Positions 1 to 8,007 of a stretch of 21,709 bases of DNA are shown here, in pieces; position 1 is the first letter of the stretch; each line of letters starts with the position of its first letter. This DNA comes from an uncultured Rhizobiaceae group bacterium (GTDB taxonomy: Bacteria; Pseudomonadota; Alphaproteobacteria; Rhizobiales; Rhizobiaceae), in assembly GCA_937944075.1 (NCBI GenBank), contig CALDZZ010000165.1:1-21709 (forward strand). The letters run 5' to 3'. The notes below the pieces were generated by a model that was not told where the DNA came from, ran no database searches, and saw only the letters and a program-made list of their open reading frames with translations. Position numbers and translations under genes: made by a program.

Positions 1-1832
1 GATTCAGCAATTGCCTGCAAACCAAGACATACACCAAACACAGGCAAATCCCGTGCACGTATTTTTGTGATTGTATCAGCACAATTGAAATCAGAAGGGC
101 TGCCTGGCCCAGGCGACAGAACCACGAGGTCCGGTTTGTGCAGGTCTATGACATCATCTGCAATCGGAGAGCGCACGGTTACAACCTCTGCACCTGTCTG
201 ACGGAAATAATTGGCAAGCGTATGCACAAAGGAATCTTCATGATCAACAAGCAAGATCTTGCGTCCTGTGCCCACCTTTTCGATGTCTCGTGCACTCGCG
301 GCATCATTGCTTTTACCTGCTTCTCGAATGGCCGTAAGCATTGCAGAAGCTTTCAGTTCTGTTTCACGCTCTTCTTCCATCGGGTCTGAATCAAACAATA
401 GCGTAGCCCCTGCCCGCACCTCTGCAATGCCATCCTTGATGCGCACGGTGCGAAGGGTCAAACCAGTATTCATGTCACCGTTGAAATTTACAACGCCAAC
501 CGCCCCACCATACCATGCACGCGGGGATTTTTCATTTTCTTCAATGTATCGCATGGCCCAAAGTTTTGGCGCCCCCGTCACGGTCACCGCCCAGGCGTGA
601 GACAAAAAACCGTCAAAGGCATCCATTCCCTCACGCAATCGACCTTCGATGTGATCGACGGTGTGAATGAGTTTTGAATACATCTCAATCTGTCTGCGGC
701 CGATCACTTTGACACTGCCCGGTTCGCAGACCCGGGACTTGTCATTGCGATCCACGTCAGAACACATTGTAAGTTCAGATTCATCCTTCTTGGAATTAAG
801 CAGTTTTAGAATTTGCTCACTGTCTTCAATTGCATCACGCCCGCGCTTGATTGTTCCCGATATTGGACAAGTCTCGATGCGGCGCCCTGAAACACGCACG
901 AACATCTCCGGCGAAGCCCCCACTAGATATTCCTGATCCCCCAGATTGATGAAAAAGGAATAGGGTGAAGGGTTGATGGATTTAAGCTTGCGTGAAATTT
1001 CTGCCGGTTGTGTCTGGCATTGTTCATAAAACATTTGCCCCGGCACTACCTCAAACAGGTCACCACGCTTGAATTTTTCTTTCGCCTTTTCCACCAAAGA
1101 TGCATATTCGCCCGGCTTGTGATCGCTCTTGGGTGGCACGACTTCACTTGTCTGGAATGGCTCTTCAATAATCTCGCGTTCGATGCCCTTGGTCGAGATG
1201 CCATCTATGGAAAACTCGTATTTATCATGCCATGCAACCGCCTGATGATGATCCACAACCAGAATTTCATCCGGTAGAAAAAGCACAAGGTCGCGCTGGC
1301 TGTCTCCCCTGTCCATCTTGAATTCCAGATCATCAAACTGAAAAGCAAGATCATATCCAAATGCGCCAAACAGACCCAGCTTTGGGTCTTCATCTGAACG
1401 GAATAGATCGACAATGGCTCGCACAACAGAAAATACGGTTGGTGCGCGTGAGCGCTCTTCTTCACTGACGACACCGCCGTGCTCGACTACACGCAAAGTA
1501 ACCGTCACACCATCCCGCTCTGCATGGGCAACATGCTCATGTGCCTGCATGAGCTTGAGCAATGGCTCGAGGAAAATTTCTCCCCGCTTGTTATATGCAA
1601 TCAGCCTGACATCCCGTCCTTGAGCTTCAATACCAAAAGGGGGATTTACAATAGCAGTGTCCCAGCGGGTATAGCGGCCTGGGTATTCGTAATTTGAGGA
1701 TAATACCGCACCACGTTGAGTATTAACCCGGTCAAGCGTATCATCGATAGCTGTTGCATAAACTGCAGGGAAGCTTTCGCGTTCCACGCGCACACCACCC
1801 TGCGTTTCATATTCTATCGTAGCGGACACCAT
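1..1832 (-). CDS. trpE(G): Anthranilate synthase, fused TrpE(G), 3' end cut by window edge
   Basis: Catalyses chorismate + glutamine to anthranilate, the first committed step of tryptophan synthesis, in the cytoplasm. One open frame runs from the ATG at 1832-1830 to the window edge without a stop. The N-terminal part is a TrpE (component I) domain: an early VLSSNYEYPGRYTRWDTA segment in the feedback-binding region, then FINLGDQEYLVGASPEMFVR, GRRIETCPISGTIKRG and later GAVGVVNFNGDMNTGLTLRT. After a short linker with RKILLVDHEDSFVHTLANYF, a TrpG-type glutamine amidotransferase domain begins with LSPGPGSPSDF and reaches GVCLGLQAIAES, which contains the catalytic cysteine. The last third of the amidotransferase lies outside the window. 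Single-chain TrpE(G) is known from rhizobia and related alphaproteobacteria. A possible ribosome site AAGGA lies about 10 nt before the ATG. Expression is probably controlled by the attenuator just upstream. Confidence 0.96.
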   Translation of the reverse strand, partial: MVSATIEYETQGGVRVERESFPAVYATAIDDTLDRVNTQRGAVLSSNYEYPGRYTRWDTAIVNPPFGIEAQGRDVRLIAYNKRGEIFLEPLLKLMQAHEHVAHAERDGVTVTLRVVEHGGVVSEEERSRAPTVFSVVRAIVDLFRSDEDPKLGLFGAFGYDLAFQFDDLEFKMDRGDSQRDLVLFLPDEILVVDHHQAVAWHDKYEFSIDGISTKGIEREIIEEPFQTSEVVPPKSDHKPGEYASLVEKAKEKFKRGDLFEVVPGQMFYEQCQTQPAEISRKLKSINPSPYSFFINLGDQEYLVGASPEMFVRVSGRRIETCPISGTIKRGRDAIEDSEQILKLLNSKKDESELTMCSDVDRNDKSRVCEPGSVKVIGRRQIEMYSKLIHTVDHIEGRLREGMDAFDGFLSHAWAVTVTGAPKLWAMRYIEENEKSPRAWYGGAVGVVNFNGDMNTGLTLRTVRIKDGIAEVRAGATLLFDSDPMEEERETELKASAMLTAIREAGKSNDAASARDIEKVGTGRKILLVDHEDSFVHTLANYFRQTGAEVVTVRSPIADDVIDLHKPDLVVLSPGPGSPSDFNCADTITKIRARDLPVFGVCLGLQAIAE

Positions 1833-1887
1833 ATCCAGTTTATCCTTTTCTTGGCATGTGGGAAAAATTCTGTCCCAAATGGCCAAT

Positions 1888-1914
1888 AAAAAAGCCGCTC
1901 AGGATTTCTCCGGC
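1888..1914 (-). terminator. trp attenuator, intrinsic terminator
   Basis: Minus-strand RNA GCCG (1911-1914) ... CGGC (1894-1897) is followed by six U (1888-1893). An inner GGA-GAAA-UCC mini-hairpin can form in the loop. The stem is imperfect, but position (between trpL and trpE) and the U run fit a trp attenuator terminator. Confidence 0.75.
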
Positions 1915-1948
1915 GACTTGATTTTTTACACAACAAATCAGTGGCCGC
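1913..1948 (-). promoter_or_regulatory. trp attenuator, antiterminator hairpin
   Basis: In the minus-strand RNA, starting inside the leader stop codon, GCGGC (1944-1948) can pair with GUCGC (1913-1917, one G-U pair). Just inside, UGAUUU (1935-1940) pairs perfectly with AAAUCA (1919-1924) around a GUUGUGUAA-type loop. This long hairpin uses bases that the terminator also needs (1913-1914), so the two folds are mutually exclusive, as expected in leader-peptide attenuation. Pairing was worked out by hand. Confidence 0.75.
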
Positions 1949-1992
1949 TAAAAGCTGCCCCACCACCATGTTTGTAAAATTCTATTGTTCAT
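1948..1992 (-). CDS. trpL: trp leader peptide (14 aa, three Trp codons)
   Basis: A tiny frame ATG...TAG encodes MNNRILQTWWWGSF. Three consecutive TGG codons in a 14-residue peptide directly upstream of trpE(G) are diagnostic of a ribosome-mediated tryptophan attenuator. In rhizobia, trpE(G) is known to be preceded by such a WWW leader. The Trp codons (UGGUGG) can pair with CCAC just after the leader stop, forming a pause hairpin. With scarce Trp-tRNA the ribosome would stall here and release the downstream antiterminator. The Shine-Dalgarno sequence is weak: CATCTCC precedes the ATG. The gene is too short for ordinary gene finders. Confidence 0.9.
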   Translation of the reverse strand: MNNRILQTWWWGSF

Positions 1993-2078
1993 GGAGATGT
2001 TGTAACGCCAGAAGTTATCGTACGCAAGAGTTTTTGACGGCGTCATGTTTTGAAAATTGCCTGTAATTTGGCTAGTCA

Positions 2079-2113
2079 GGAGACTTCAACCGGGCGGATT
2101 GGCTGAAGTCTCC
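2079..2113. repeat. Perfect 10-bp inverted repeat
   Basis: GGAGACTTCA (2079-2088) and TGAAGTCTCC (2104-2113) are exact reverse complements separated by 15 nt. No U run follows on either strand, so it is not a typical intrinsic terminator. It lies about 90-120 nt upstream of the trpL start. It could be part of a structured RNA, an operator, or a hairpin in the trp transcript. Confidence 0.8.
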
Positions 2114-2125
2114 CTTTACTAACCA

Positions 2126-2151
2126 CTCTTCATAAACGAGTTCACGAAGAG
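2126..2151. repeat. 6-bp inverted repeat, second hairpin of intergenic series
   Basis: CTCTTC (2126-2131) and GAAGAG (2146-2151) are exact reverse complements around a 14-nt loop. The repeat begins 13 nt after the 10-bp inverted repeat and 11 nt before a third one (CTGGT 2162-2166 / ACCAG 2180-2184). Alone it is weak; the value is in the series. Confidence 0.5.
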
Positions 2152-2257
2152 CACATGCCAACTGGTCTATAGCAGGGGAACCAGACGCATGTTAGTAGCA
2201 CCAGCCTATGCCCTGTGCTGAAAATCTTATATAGCATTTTTTATCTTTTGAAAAGAC

Positions 2258-2278
2258 AAAACAACTCTAGGTTGTTTT
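2258..2278 (-). terminator. Probable terminator of the unknown operon
   Basis: AAAACAAC (2258-2265) and GTTGTTTT (2271-2278) form an 8-bp stem with a 5-nt loop. On the minus strand the stem is followed by a T-rich tail (GTCTTTTC). It sits about 200 nt past the last gene of the five-gene operon. The stem is AT-rich, so strength is uncertain, and it could work in both directions. Confidence 0.45.
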
Positions 2279-2307
2279 ATCTGAATACTATTCAGATTTC
2301 ATTTTTT
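2279..2307 (+). terminator. Terminator-like hairpin with T tract, plus strand
   Basis: ATCTGAAT (2279-2286) and ATTCAGAT (2290-2297) form a perfect 8-bp stem with a 3-nt loop, followed on the plus strand by TTCATTTTTT. No annotated plus-strand gene lies upstream of it in the window. It may therefore end an unannotated plus-strand RNA from 2079-2280, or be half of a bidirectional terminator with the hairpin at 2258-2278. Confidence 0.5.
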
Positions 2308-2475
2308 ACATTGAAAACAGTTAGTTAAAGCCAATCGATTAGGAATTCTTAAGTGGTAATAAATATTTTAATATCACAAAATTCCCTCATTGGTTGCAAT
2401 TGCCATTTTATACACGCATGATTCGTCCATGATTAGTGCTGTCGTATATCAACCAACTTGAAGCGAAATCCAGTT

Positions 2476-3579
2476 TTAACGATCAAGTACGTCGCGTATT
2501 TCAACCAGATTTGCCCGCACCCTCAGTAAGTCAAATCCAATTGCTTCCATATGAGACTTGATAATGCTTGAAGCACTGCCATTGGCTACCATGAACGGCT
2601 GCGTGCTAAGCACATCAGTCAATTGCGCATCAATGCGGTTCCAAAGGGCATCCAGATTTCTTTGCTCAAAAACATTACGAAAATCACTGCGTAATGCAGT
2701 CAGAATTCCGTGGTAGGCATAAAGCTGTCCATAGGTGAACCAGTAACGGTCATCCGCACGGCGGTCAAAGCCAATGAAGTTTGCGTCTTCCATGCGCCTT
2801 TGAAGAATATCCGAAGTTGAACCAATATCGGCAGTTACGCGATCCAGAAACTGCAACAGGTTATCTGCCCGCGCATCAAACTCGGCATTACAGGCCGCAA
2901 GTTCTGCATTGAAAGCCTCGAAGTATTTTTTGGCTTCGCGTAATCTGGCCTGCGTAGAAGGTTGCAGGAACGGAGGCGTAAATGTAAACACCCATGCGTT
3001 CTCGCGGTAGTTCGCTGCTTCACGAGCCTTTTGCAGATTTTCATTTATCGATGATGTACCACGAACACGGCCAAGACGGTCAACCAGTTCAATAGCAGTA
3101 CGTCTGACCCCCTGATTAACCCCAAGCTGAAACGCTGCGCGGTTGTCGAAAAACGGGGTTTCCTTCCAGTCCACTACAAAAAACAAACCTGCCTTGTAAA
3201 CGGGGTTGGAAGGCAACCAGGAACCCTGGTTGACATTCTTGTCAATCAGGTCTGCCGACACCTGTACCATCGCAGAAGGCTGGCACGACCCATTGGCAAG
3301 TGTCTCACCGGCTGCTGCCTCCACTTTTTCCAGGCTGTACGTATTGGCATATTTTTCATCGCCAATTGACCAGATTTGCGTAATCGCAATCAGATACACA
3401 TAGCTGATAAAAATAAGAACCAGAATGATGAATACCGGGATCTTTACAAACCAGCCCTTGCCTCGAAGCCAGTTTCTAAACGTTACAAAAGGCCAGAGGA
3501 TCATGGCAATGATATAGCCTATGCCCCTTCCCAAAAATTCAACGCCCTTGGCAACAAGATTAATAATCGGATCCAGCAT
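2476..3579 (-). CDS. DUF2333-type inner-membrane protein
   Basis: A 367-aa protein of unknown function, recognised by overall look as DUF2333 family (from memory, not searched). A hydrophobic, partly amphipathic stretch at about residues 14-34 is followed by basic residues and a clear membrane helix at about 47-68 (IPVFIILVLIFISYVYLIAI). The remaining 300 residues, rich in Arg, Asn and Gln, are probably one soluble domain. One N-terminal anchor with a large C-terminal domain on one side of the membrane is the simplest topology. Last gene of the five-gene operon, 44 nt after the 419-aa gene. The ATG is supported by AAGGG eight nt upstream. It is the only protein of the operon with an obvious membrane segment, so it may tether the others (inference). 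Confidence 0.85.
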   Translation of the reverse strand: MLDPIINLVAKGVEFLGRGIGYIIAMILWPFVTFRNWLRGKGWFVKIPVFIILVLIFISYVYLIAITQIWSIGDEKYANTYSLEKVEAAAGETLANGSCQPSAMVQVSADLIDKNVNQGSWLPSNPVYKAGLFFVVDWKETPFFDNRAAFQLGVNQGVRRTAIELVDRLGRVRGTSSINENLQKAREAANYRENAWVFTFTPPFLQPSTQARLREAKKYFEAFNAELAACNAEFDARADNLLQFLDRVTADIGSTSDILQRRMEDANFIGFDRRADDRYWFTYGQLYAYHGILTALRSDFRNVFEQRNLDALWNRIDAQLTDVLSTQPFMVANGSASSIIKSHMEAIGFDLLRVRANLVEIRDVLDR

Positions 3580-3623
3580 GGTATTCCCTTAATTTAAAAT
3601 CTAACGGATTTCATCAAACCTGT

Positions 3624-4883
3624 TTAGACATACAGATCATCGAAAGCCTTGTTCCTGTTACCAAGATAGGTATTCTCCAGGGCCATTGCCACAAAATCGG
3701 CGTAGGCTTTTGACCAATCTTGCCTGTCGCGATGAAACTCAGGTCGATTAAACTCAAAACGCGTTATGAAATCAAATGGCACATAATGGGAAATCAGGCG
3801 ATTGGTCAATTCCATATCCGAATGATCAGGGTCTGCACGGCACAAGACAAACTTCAGGTCGTCCTCGACATTGGACATTTGAATATTCTTCCAGTCATCA
3901 GCCTCGTCCCTTGCCCAGTCAATCAGCGGAATGATGTTGTTTTCCTTGACCAGTCGCGCATTCTCACGCACCCATCGTCTTACCCAGGTCTGGTTGATGA
4001 GTGAATGAGGCAGTTCATCACCGTTCTTGTCTGCAAGCCAGACAGCCGCCATATGCTTTCTGTAATCCAGCAACTTGCTGCGCTCAATCCATGACCCCAG
4101 CGGCGGCTGTAGGCGGCCGCTTTCTTCAAGAAACTTGTAAACGCTGGCCTCGTCATTGATATCAATATAACCAACCTGCCAAGGCCTGGATTTTCTAAAT
4201 CCCCTGGCGGATGGATCGCTAATCACCGTAATCATGTTCTCATCATTGAAAACATATGTTCCGCCAAAGTGATTGGCCCAAAATGTCTCGTGACGAAAAA
4301 TCACCTGTTCCGGCACAAGCGCATTATCGCGGATATCGCCCGTCTGTTTGACAATCTCAACCATCTCATGAAGCATCGCATCATCGCGCCAGGCATCAGG
4401 CTCCTTCAGCAATTTATCAATCATGAAATTAAGCTGATTGGTTTTCTCTGTCAGGTTTTCATGCGTGCCGATTTTGAACTCAACCTGCTCAATCGCCAAC
4501 AGATCATCAATATCATCAACCTCGAATACGCTGTCTTCAATCTCGCCATAGACCACATCCTTGATGGTCAGCGCATACAATACCCGTCGGTTGCTTTCAA
4601 AGAAATCAAGCATCAAATCGCGCGTATTGGAAAATGAACTATGCACAACAGAGAGCGTCGCCTGCTCTGGCGAGAGTATGATAAATCTCCGATTGACGCG
4701 CTTGGGATCCAGATAGTCCTCATCCCCCAGCGCCTCGGCAACTTCGGGTGAGAAACCGGTCATGTCAATGCGGAATGTATCAAGCTTGACCGGCTTTACA
4801 TCAAAAGCCTTCAAGGCCCTATTATACCGCTCAATCAAATGCGGCTCATCAATGGTGAGGAGTTGGGTGAAGGAATATGGCAT
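3624..4883 (-). CDS. Conserved hypothetical protein, 419 aa (possibly DUF6638)
   Basis: No catalytic motif is recognised. It is soluble and acidic, with no signal peptide or membrane segment. The N-terminal part (HLIERYNRAL, then DMTGFSPEVAEALGDEDYLD, then VNRRFIILSPEQ) resembles what I remember as DUF6638 of alphaproteobacteria; that memory is unverified. Residues 182-191 read GDIRDNALVP and residues 219-223 TVISD, a pair of motifs also found near the C-terminus of the 382-aa protein of the same operon. It starts 6 nt after the AAA ATPase stop, with a weak GGG ribosome site in the final codons of that gene, so translational coupling is likely. Presumably a partner of the ATPase; its function is unknown. 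Confidence 0.85.
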   Translation of the reverse strand: MPYSFTQLLTIDEPHLIERYNRALKAFDVKPVKLDTFRIDMTGFSPEVAEALGDEDYLDPKRVNRRFIILSPEQATLSVVHSSFSNTRDLMLDFFESNRRVLYALTIKDVVYGEIEDSVFEVDDIDDLLAIEQVEFKIGTHENLTEKTNQLNFMIDKLLKEPDAWRDDAMLHEMVEIVKQTGDIRDNALVPEQVIFRHETFWANHFGGTYVFNDENMITVISDPSARGFRKSRPWQVGYIDINDEASVYKFLEESGRLQPPLGSWIERSKLLDYRKHMAAVWLADKNGDELPHSLINQTWVRRWVRENARLVKENNIIPLIDWARDEADDWKNIQMSNVEDDLKFVLCRADPDHSDMELTNRLISHYVPFDFITRFEFNRPEFHRDRQDWSKAYADFVAMALENTYLGNRNKAFDDLYV

Positions 4884-4889
4884 TATTGG

Positions 4890-6797
4890 TTACCCATCCC
4901 AGCGGCCGTCTTTGCGCATTGCCTCGATTTCCCTGACCGCCTTTTCACGCTGGCGTTCGCGGCGGATAATCTCTTCAACGGCTGCGTTGTCAGATTTATC
5001 TGTATAGCGGAATTCAGAATCCGCATAGCGGTTGATTTCCTGCATCACCATGTCGAGTGTAAATGGCCCACGCAATTCCTCAATCATTGCTTTCTTTTCA
5101 TCATACGCCTTGTGCATGAAGTTCTCGGGCTTTTCGAACCATTCATCCGGCAGATCGATGTCCATTGCCCGCATCTTGATAGCATCCGTAATGTTCTTGA
5201 TGGCACGACCGGTAAATCTTGGCTCAGCCTTTTTGATCATGTGCAGATAGGTCCCAACATCTGCCATGGTCTTCAGCTTGTTATCTTTTTCAAAACGCTC
5301 ATAAACCCGCAGCAAGCCGTCTTCTTCCGGTTTGTTGTGTTTATCGTAAGCAGTCTCGACAGCTTCCTTGATTTCTTGTGCAGCCAGAAGGTCATGATCC
5401 CCAAGCGGAATATCATGGTTCTTGCCAGCCAGTAATGCGAAGATATCAATGTAGTCATCACGTGTTTGAGGACCATCGACAAGCCATCTAGCCCCGGCTC
5501 TTTGTCTAAGCGCATCATCCACATTTTCGGGATAATTCGAGAACATGCCAAAAGAGCAATTGCCGCGCACAACCGTGGAGGCTCCTGCAAAACTTTCCAT
5601 CAAGACGGCCGTGACTTCCTGTTGACCGGCAGATGCGCGATCATCAGAACGCTTGGCAGCGACCTGGTCAATATCATCCACGGTACCAAAGCCAATGGTT
5701 TTCGGATTAAGGACATTGGTTACAAACTGCTTGCAGTTTTGCCCTGACTTGCCCTGGTAAGAGGATATCTGGTCAACGCCAAAATTTTCATAGGTAAACC
5801 CATATCCCGCAACCTCACAATAATCATTGATAAGGCCTGCAATCATCTGAATAAGAATGGTCTTGCCTGTACCGGGAGAACCATCCCCGATGAAGGTGAA
5901 CAGGAACCCGCCCAGCTCAACAAACGGATTAAGCTGCCGGTCAAAATCATAGGCCATGATCATCTTTGCCAATTTGAGCGACTGGTATTTTGCGATGTGG
6001 TTGCCGACAATCTCATCAGGCCGCTTGAAGGTCATGACCAGTGGCTTGGATTTGGCACCTGGCGTTACATCAAACCCGTTGAGTTCAAACCCGTCTGCCT
6101 CAAGCCGCAAATGCGTATTTTCAAAAGAACCCAATTGGTTGAAACGTGATTTTCGTTGCAGCAATTCTTCCAGGGACCTGTCCGCATAGGCACGTACCCG
6201 TGATTGAAGAACGCTATCATCGGTCGCGTCCGATGCAGCCAGTTCTAGCCCGCCAACAAAAGACTTGAGCGCATCTTGTGGTGTATCGAAGTTGAAATTG
6301 GGTTCTTCAATATCATTGGCAGGTTCACCCGCTGTCTCCACAAACTGGTGCAAATAGGCACAGGCAGCAAAGGCTGCAACATAGGAAGAAGCCTCCAGAA
6401 GTCCGCGATACTGGTTTGCATCATCCCCCTCGAGAGAAGAGGCCGCATTTTTCTGGCGCAGACTGTCAAGCCCGGTTTGCTTTGCAAACTCATCAGCAAC
6501 GGCGAGGGCTACTGCAAGGGCTCTTCTGGTCTTGAATAAAATGCCATGTTGAACAGGTGTCAGCATGCTGTCGCTTGAGGTGACTGCCGACAGTGTTTTG
6601 GCAAGTTCGACTTCACGCGTGGATTTGGATCCGGCCGTTGAAACGGTTGAAACAAACCGCCTCCGCGTGCCAGCCAATTCTGTTTTGGACTTGTTGTCAC
6701 TGGCTTCTAGCAAAATCAGCTTTGTCACCAGCGATTGCGCTGTCGGCAAATGCTTGGCGATGTCTTTTTCATCAAGGGTTGTAAGTCCGGTATCCAT
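4890..6797 (-). CDS. AAA+ ATPase of unknown function, 635 aa
   Basis: Residues 1-290 form an alpha-helical N-terminal region without recognised motifs. The AAA+ core follows: Walker A GSPGTGKT (306-313), Walker B GFGTVDDID (369-377), sensor 1 asparagine N421 in MFSNYPE, a probable arginine finger R431/R433 in DDALRQRAGARW, and a sensor 2-like FTGRAIKN with R531. Walker B has Asp (D375) where most AAA+ proteins have the catalytic Glu. The C-terminal tail (from about 600) is highly charged and probably helical. No protease, helicase or VWA domain is seen. The ATG lies one nt after the stop of the upstream 382-aa gene, with GAGGAA embedded in that gene's last codons, so translation is coupled. 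It is the central gene of the operon and its presumed motor; the substrate is unknown. Confidence 0.9.
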   Translation of the reverse strand: MDTGLTTLDEKDIAKHLPTAQSLVTKLILLEASDNKSKTELAGTRRRFVSTVSTAGSKSTREVELAKTLSAVTSSDSMLTPVQHGILFKTRRALAVALAVADEFAKQTGLDSLRQKNAASSLEGDDANQYRGLLEASSYVAAFAACAYLHQFVETAGEPANDIEEPNFNFDTPQDALKSFVGGLELAASDATDDSVLQSRVRAYADRSLEELLQRKSRFNQLGSFENTHLRLEADGFELNGFDVTPGAKSKPLVMTFKRPDEIVGNHIAKYQSLKLAKMIMAYDFDRQLNPFVELGGFLFTFIGDGSPGTGKTILIQMIAGLINDYCEVAGYGFTYENFGVDQISSYQGKSGQNCKQFVTNVLNPKTIGFGTVDDIDQVAAKRSDDRASAGQQEVTAVLMESFAGASTVVRGNCSFGMFSNYPENVDDALRQRAGARWLVDGPQTRDDYIDIFALLAGKNHDIPLGDHDLLAAQEIKEAVETAYDKHNKPEEDGLLRVYERFEKDNKLKTMADVGTYLHMIKKAEPRFTGRAIKNITDAIKMRAMDIDLPDEWFEKPENFMHKAYDEKKAMIEELRGPFTLDMVMQEINRYADSEFRYTDKSDNAAVEEIIRRERQREKAVREIEAMRKDGRWDG

Positions 6798-6798
6798 T

Positions 6799-7947
6799 TT
6801 ACATATTCCTCAAAACATGCCCGTCCGAGATGACGTGCTTTTGGTATCCGCTGAAAATTTCCTTTTCCTGACCCGAGGCATAAATTGCCTGATAGGCCTC
6901 ATGCGGCACAAGCGCATTGCGGCGGAAATCCGTTACACCCATTCGGGTTGCTTCCAGATCATCGGTATTGATATGAAACGTTTCACGCGCAGGCTTGCCA
7001 CCCCAAAGCCCCCACTTTGCAGGCTCTTCGGAAATCGAGAATATTTCCTGCATGGTCCAGGTCATAAGCCAGGCGTTCTCTGGCTTTCGCACACGCGCCA
7101 GTATCTGATCAACCTTTTCACCGTGTCTCGTAAAGGCCGAATGATAAAAGGGTCCTAGTACAAATCGACGCAATTGCTTTGGATGCAAATGGTCAAAGTC
7201 CTTGTCCATACTCTGCGCAATGGTAGAAGGCATCAAACTGTAGGCTGAATTTTTCTCGCAAAAATCATCGAACTGAAGTGCCAGATTGGGGTTCAACAAA
7301 CCATCGACCGGCAACTTGATATTAACATGCTTGTTCAGCTTGCCTGAAGCACTGACCAGTGTCTTCTTGATGTCTTCAGAAGAATCTTCAATCGTTGCCA
7401 TATAGATCATGGGCAGGTTGGCAGAACCGTCATAAAACCCCCAATGCACAACATAATATGGCCGTTTGGTTTTTGGATTGACCGACACCCTAACGGTCTT
7501 CGGCAGTACAAGCGGCGAGAAATGTTTACCTTCCTGAACAGCCTGCAAATAGCTTCTTTCAGCCATGTTCTTTTGCAGATCAGACGGAAAACTTTTCTTA
7601 GACAAAATGTGATCGACCATTTTCTGGCGAAGCGTTTCTTCATCATCAAACTTGGCAAGGCGGGCACTGGCTCCCGCCCGATCGTTTTTCAGGTCCAGAA
7701 CGTTTTGAAAAGCAGGAAACCCGCTCTCGGTCTGGGATACGCGAAACTTTCGCTCAAACGAAATCTTGTTTTCCCAACTGCGCAATGAATTTTGAAGCCG
7801 ATCAAGATATCCACTGACAATGCTTGCAATCACACCATGCTTGTAGGCAGGTGATTGTTCTTCCTGCAAATAGGTACCAAGCCCTTCCAGACCTGCACCA
7901 AGAGCCGCAAAATATTTTGACGCCTGTTCTGTCTCTTTGGAATTCAT
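6799..7947 (-). CDS. Hypothetical protein, 382 aa, operon partner of the ATPase
   Basis: No family recognised. There is no signal peptide or membrane helix. The first 70 residues look helical. The middle (residues 150-190) contains beta-like segments such as KRPYYVVHWGFYDG and LPMIYMATIED. Residues 339-348 read TDFRRNALVP and residues 371-375 HVISD, echoing GDIRDNALVP and TVISD in the 419-aa protein. It lies 60 nt after the coiled-coil gene and 1 nt before the ATPase. The start at 7947 is the first ATG in frame; the ribosome site (AAGAG) is weak. Function unknown; probably part of the same complex. Confidence 0.82.
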   Translation of the reverse strand: MNSKETEQASKYFAALGAGLEGLGTYLQEEQSPAYKHGVIASIVSGYLDRLQNSLRSWENKISFERKFRVSQTESGFPAFQNVLDLKNDRAGASARLAKFDDEETLRQKMVDHILSKKSFPSDLQKNMAERSYLQAVQEGKHFSPLVLPKTVRVSVNPKTKRPYYVVHWGFYDGSANLPMIYMATIEDSSEDIKKTLVSASGKLNKHVNIKLPVDGLLNPNLALQFDDFCEKNSAYSLMPSTIAQSMDKDFDHLHPKQLRRFVLGPFYHSAFTRHGEKVDQILARVRKPENAWLMTWTMQEIFSISEEPAKWGLWGGKPARETFHINTDDLEATRMGVTDFRRNALVPHEAYQAIYASGQEKEIFSGYQKHVISDGHVLRNM

Positions 7948-8007
7948 GAACGGTTACTCTTGATAAGACCTGTATGTGAGAGCAAGCAGGCTGAAAGGTT
8001 CGACAAA

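Larger units (their letters stand above)
1993..2475. other. Intergenic region with several hairpins, no convincing CDS
   Basis: This 483-bp gap lies between the trp leader and the 3' end of the DUF2333-type gene. No frame with a credible start and protein-like content is seen. The half next to trpL holds several inverted repeats in a row (2079-2113, 2126-2151, 2162-2184). The other half is AT-rich and carries two adjacent terminator-like hairpins (2258-2278 and 2279-2307). The trp promoter must lie here on the minus strand, but no hexamer pair was strong enough to call. Confidence 0.7.

Noticed and set aside
2079..2220. 6S RNA, SRP RNA or tmRNA in the intergenic region
   Set aside because: The expected end-to-end pairing or conserved motifs of these RNAs were not found; only a generic structured-RNA candidate is kept.
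4839..5435. 198-aa plus-strand frame opposite the ATPase and 419-aa genes
   Set aside because: It spans the junction of two well-supported minus-strand genes, has no ribosome site and no recognisable domain; an antisense shadow.
6565..7158. 197-aa plus-strand frame
   Set aside because: It covers the ATPase N-terminus and the end of the 382-aa gene in antisense, and its composition is unlike a real protein.
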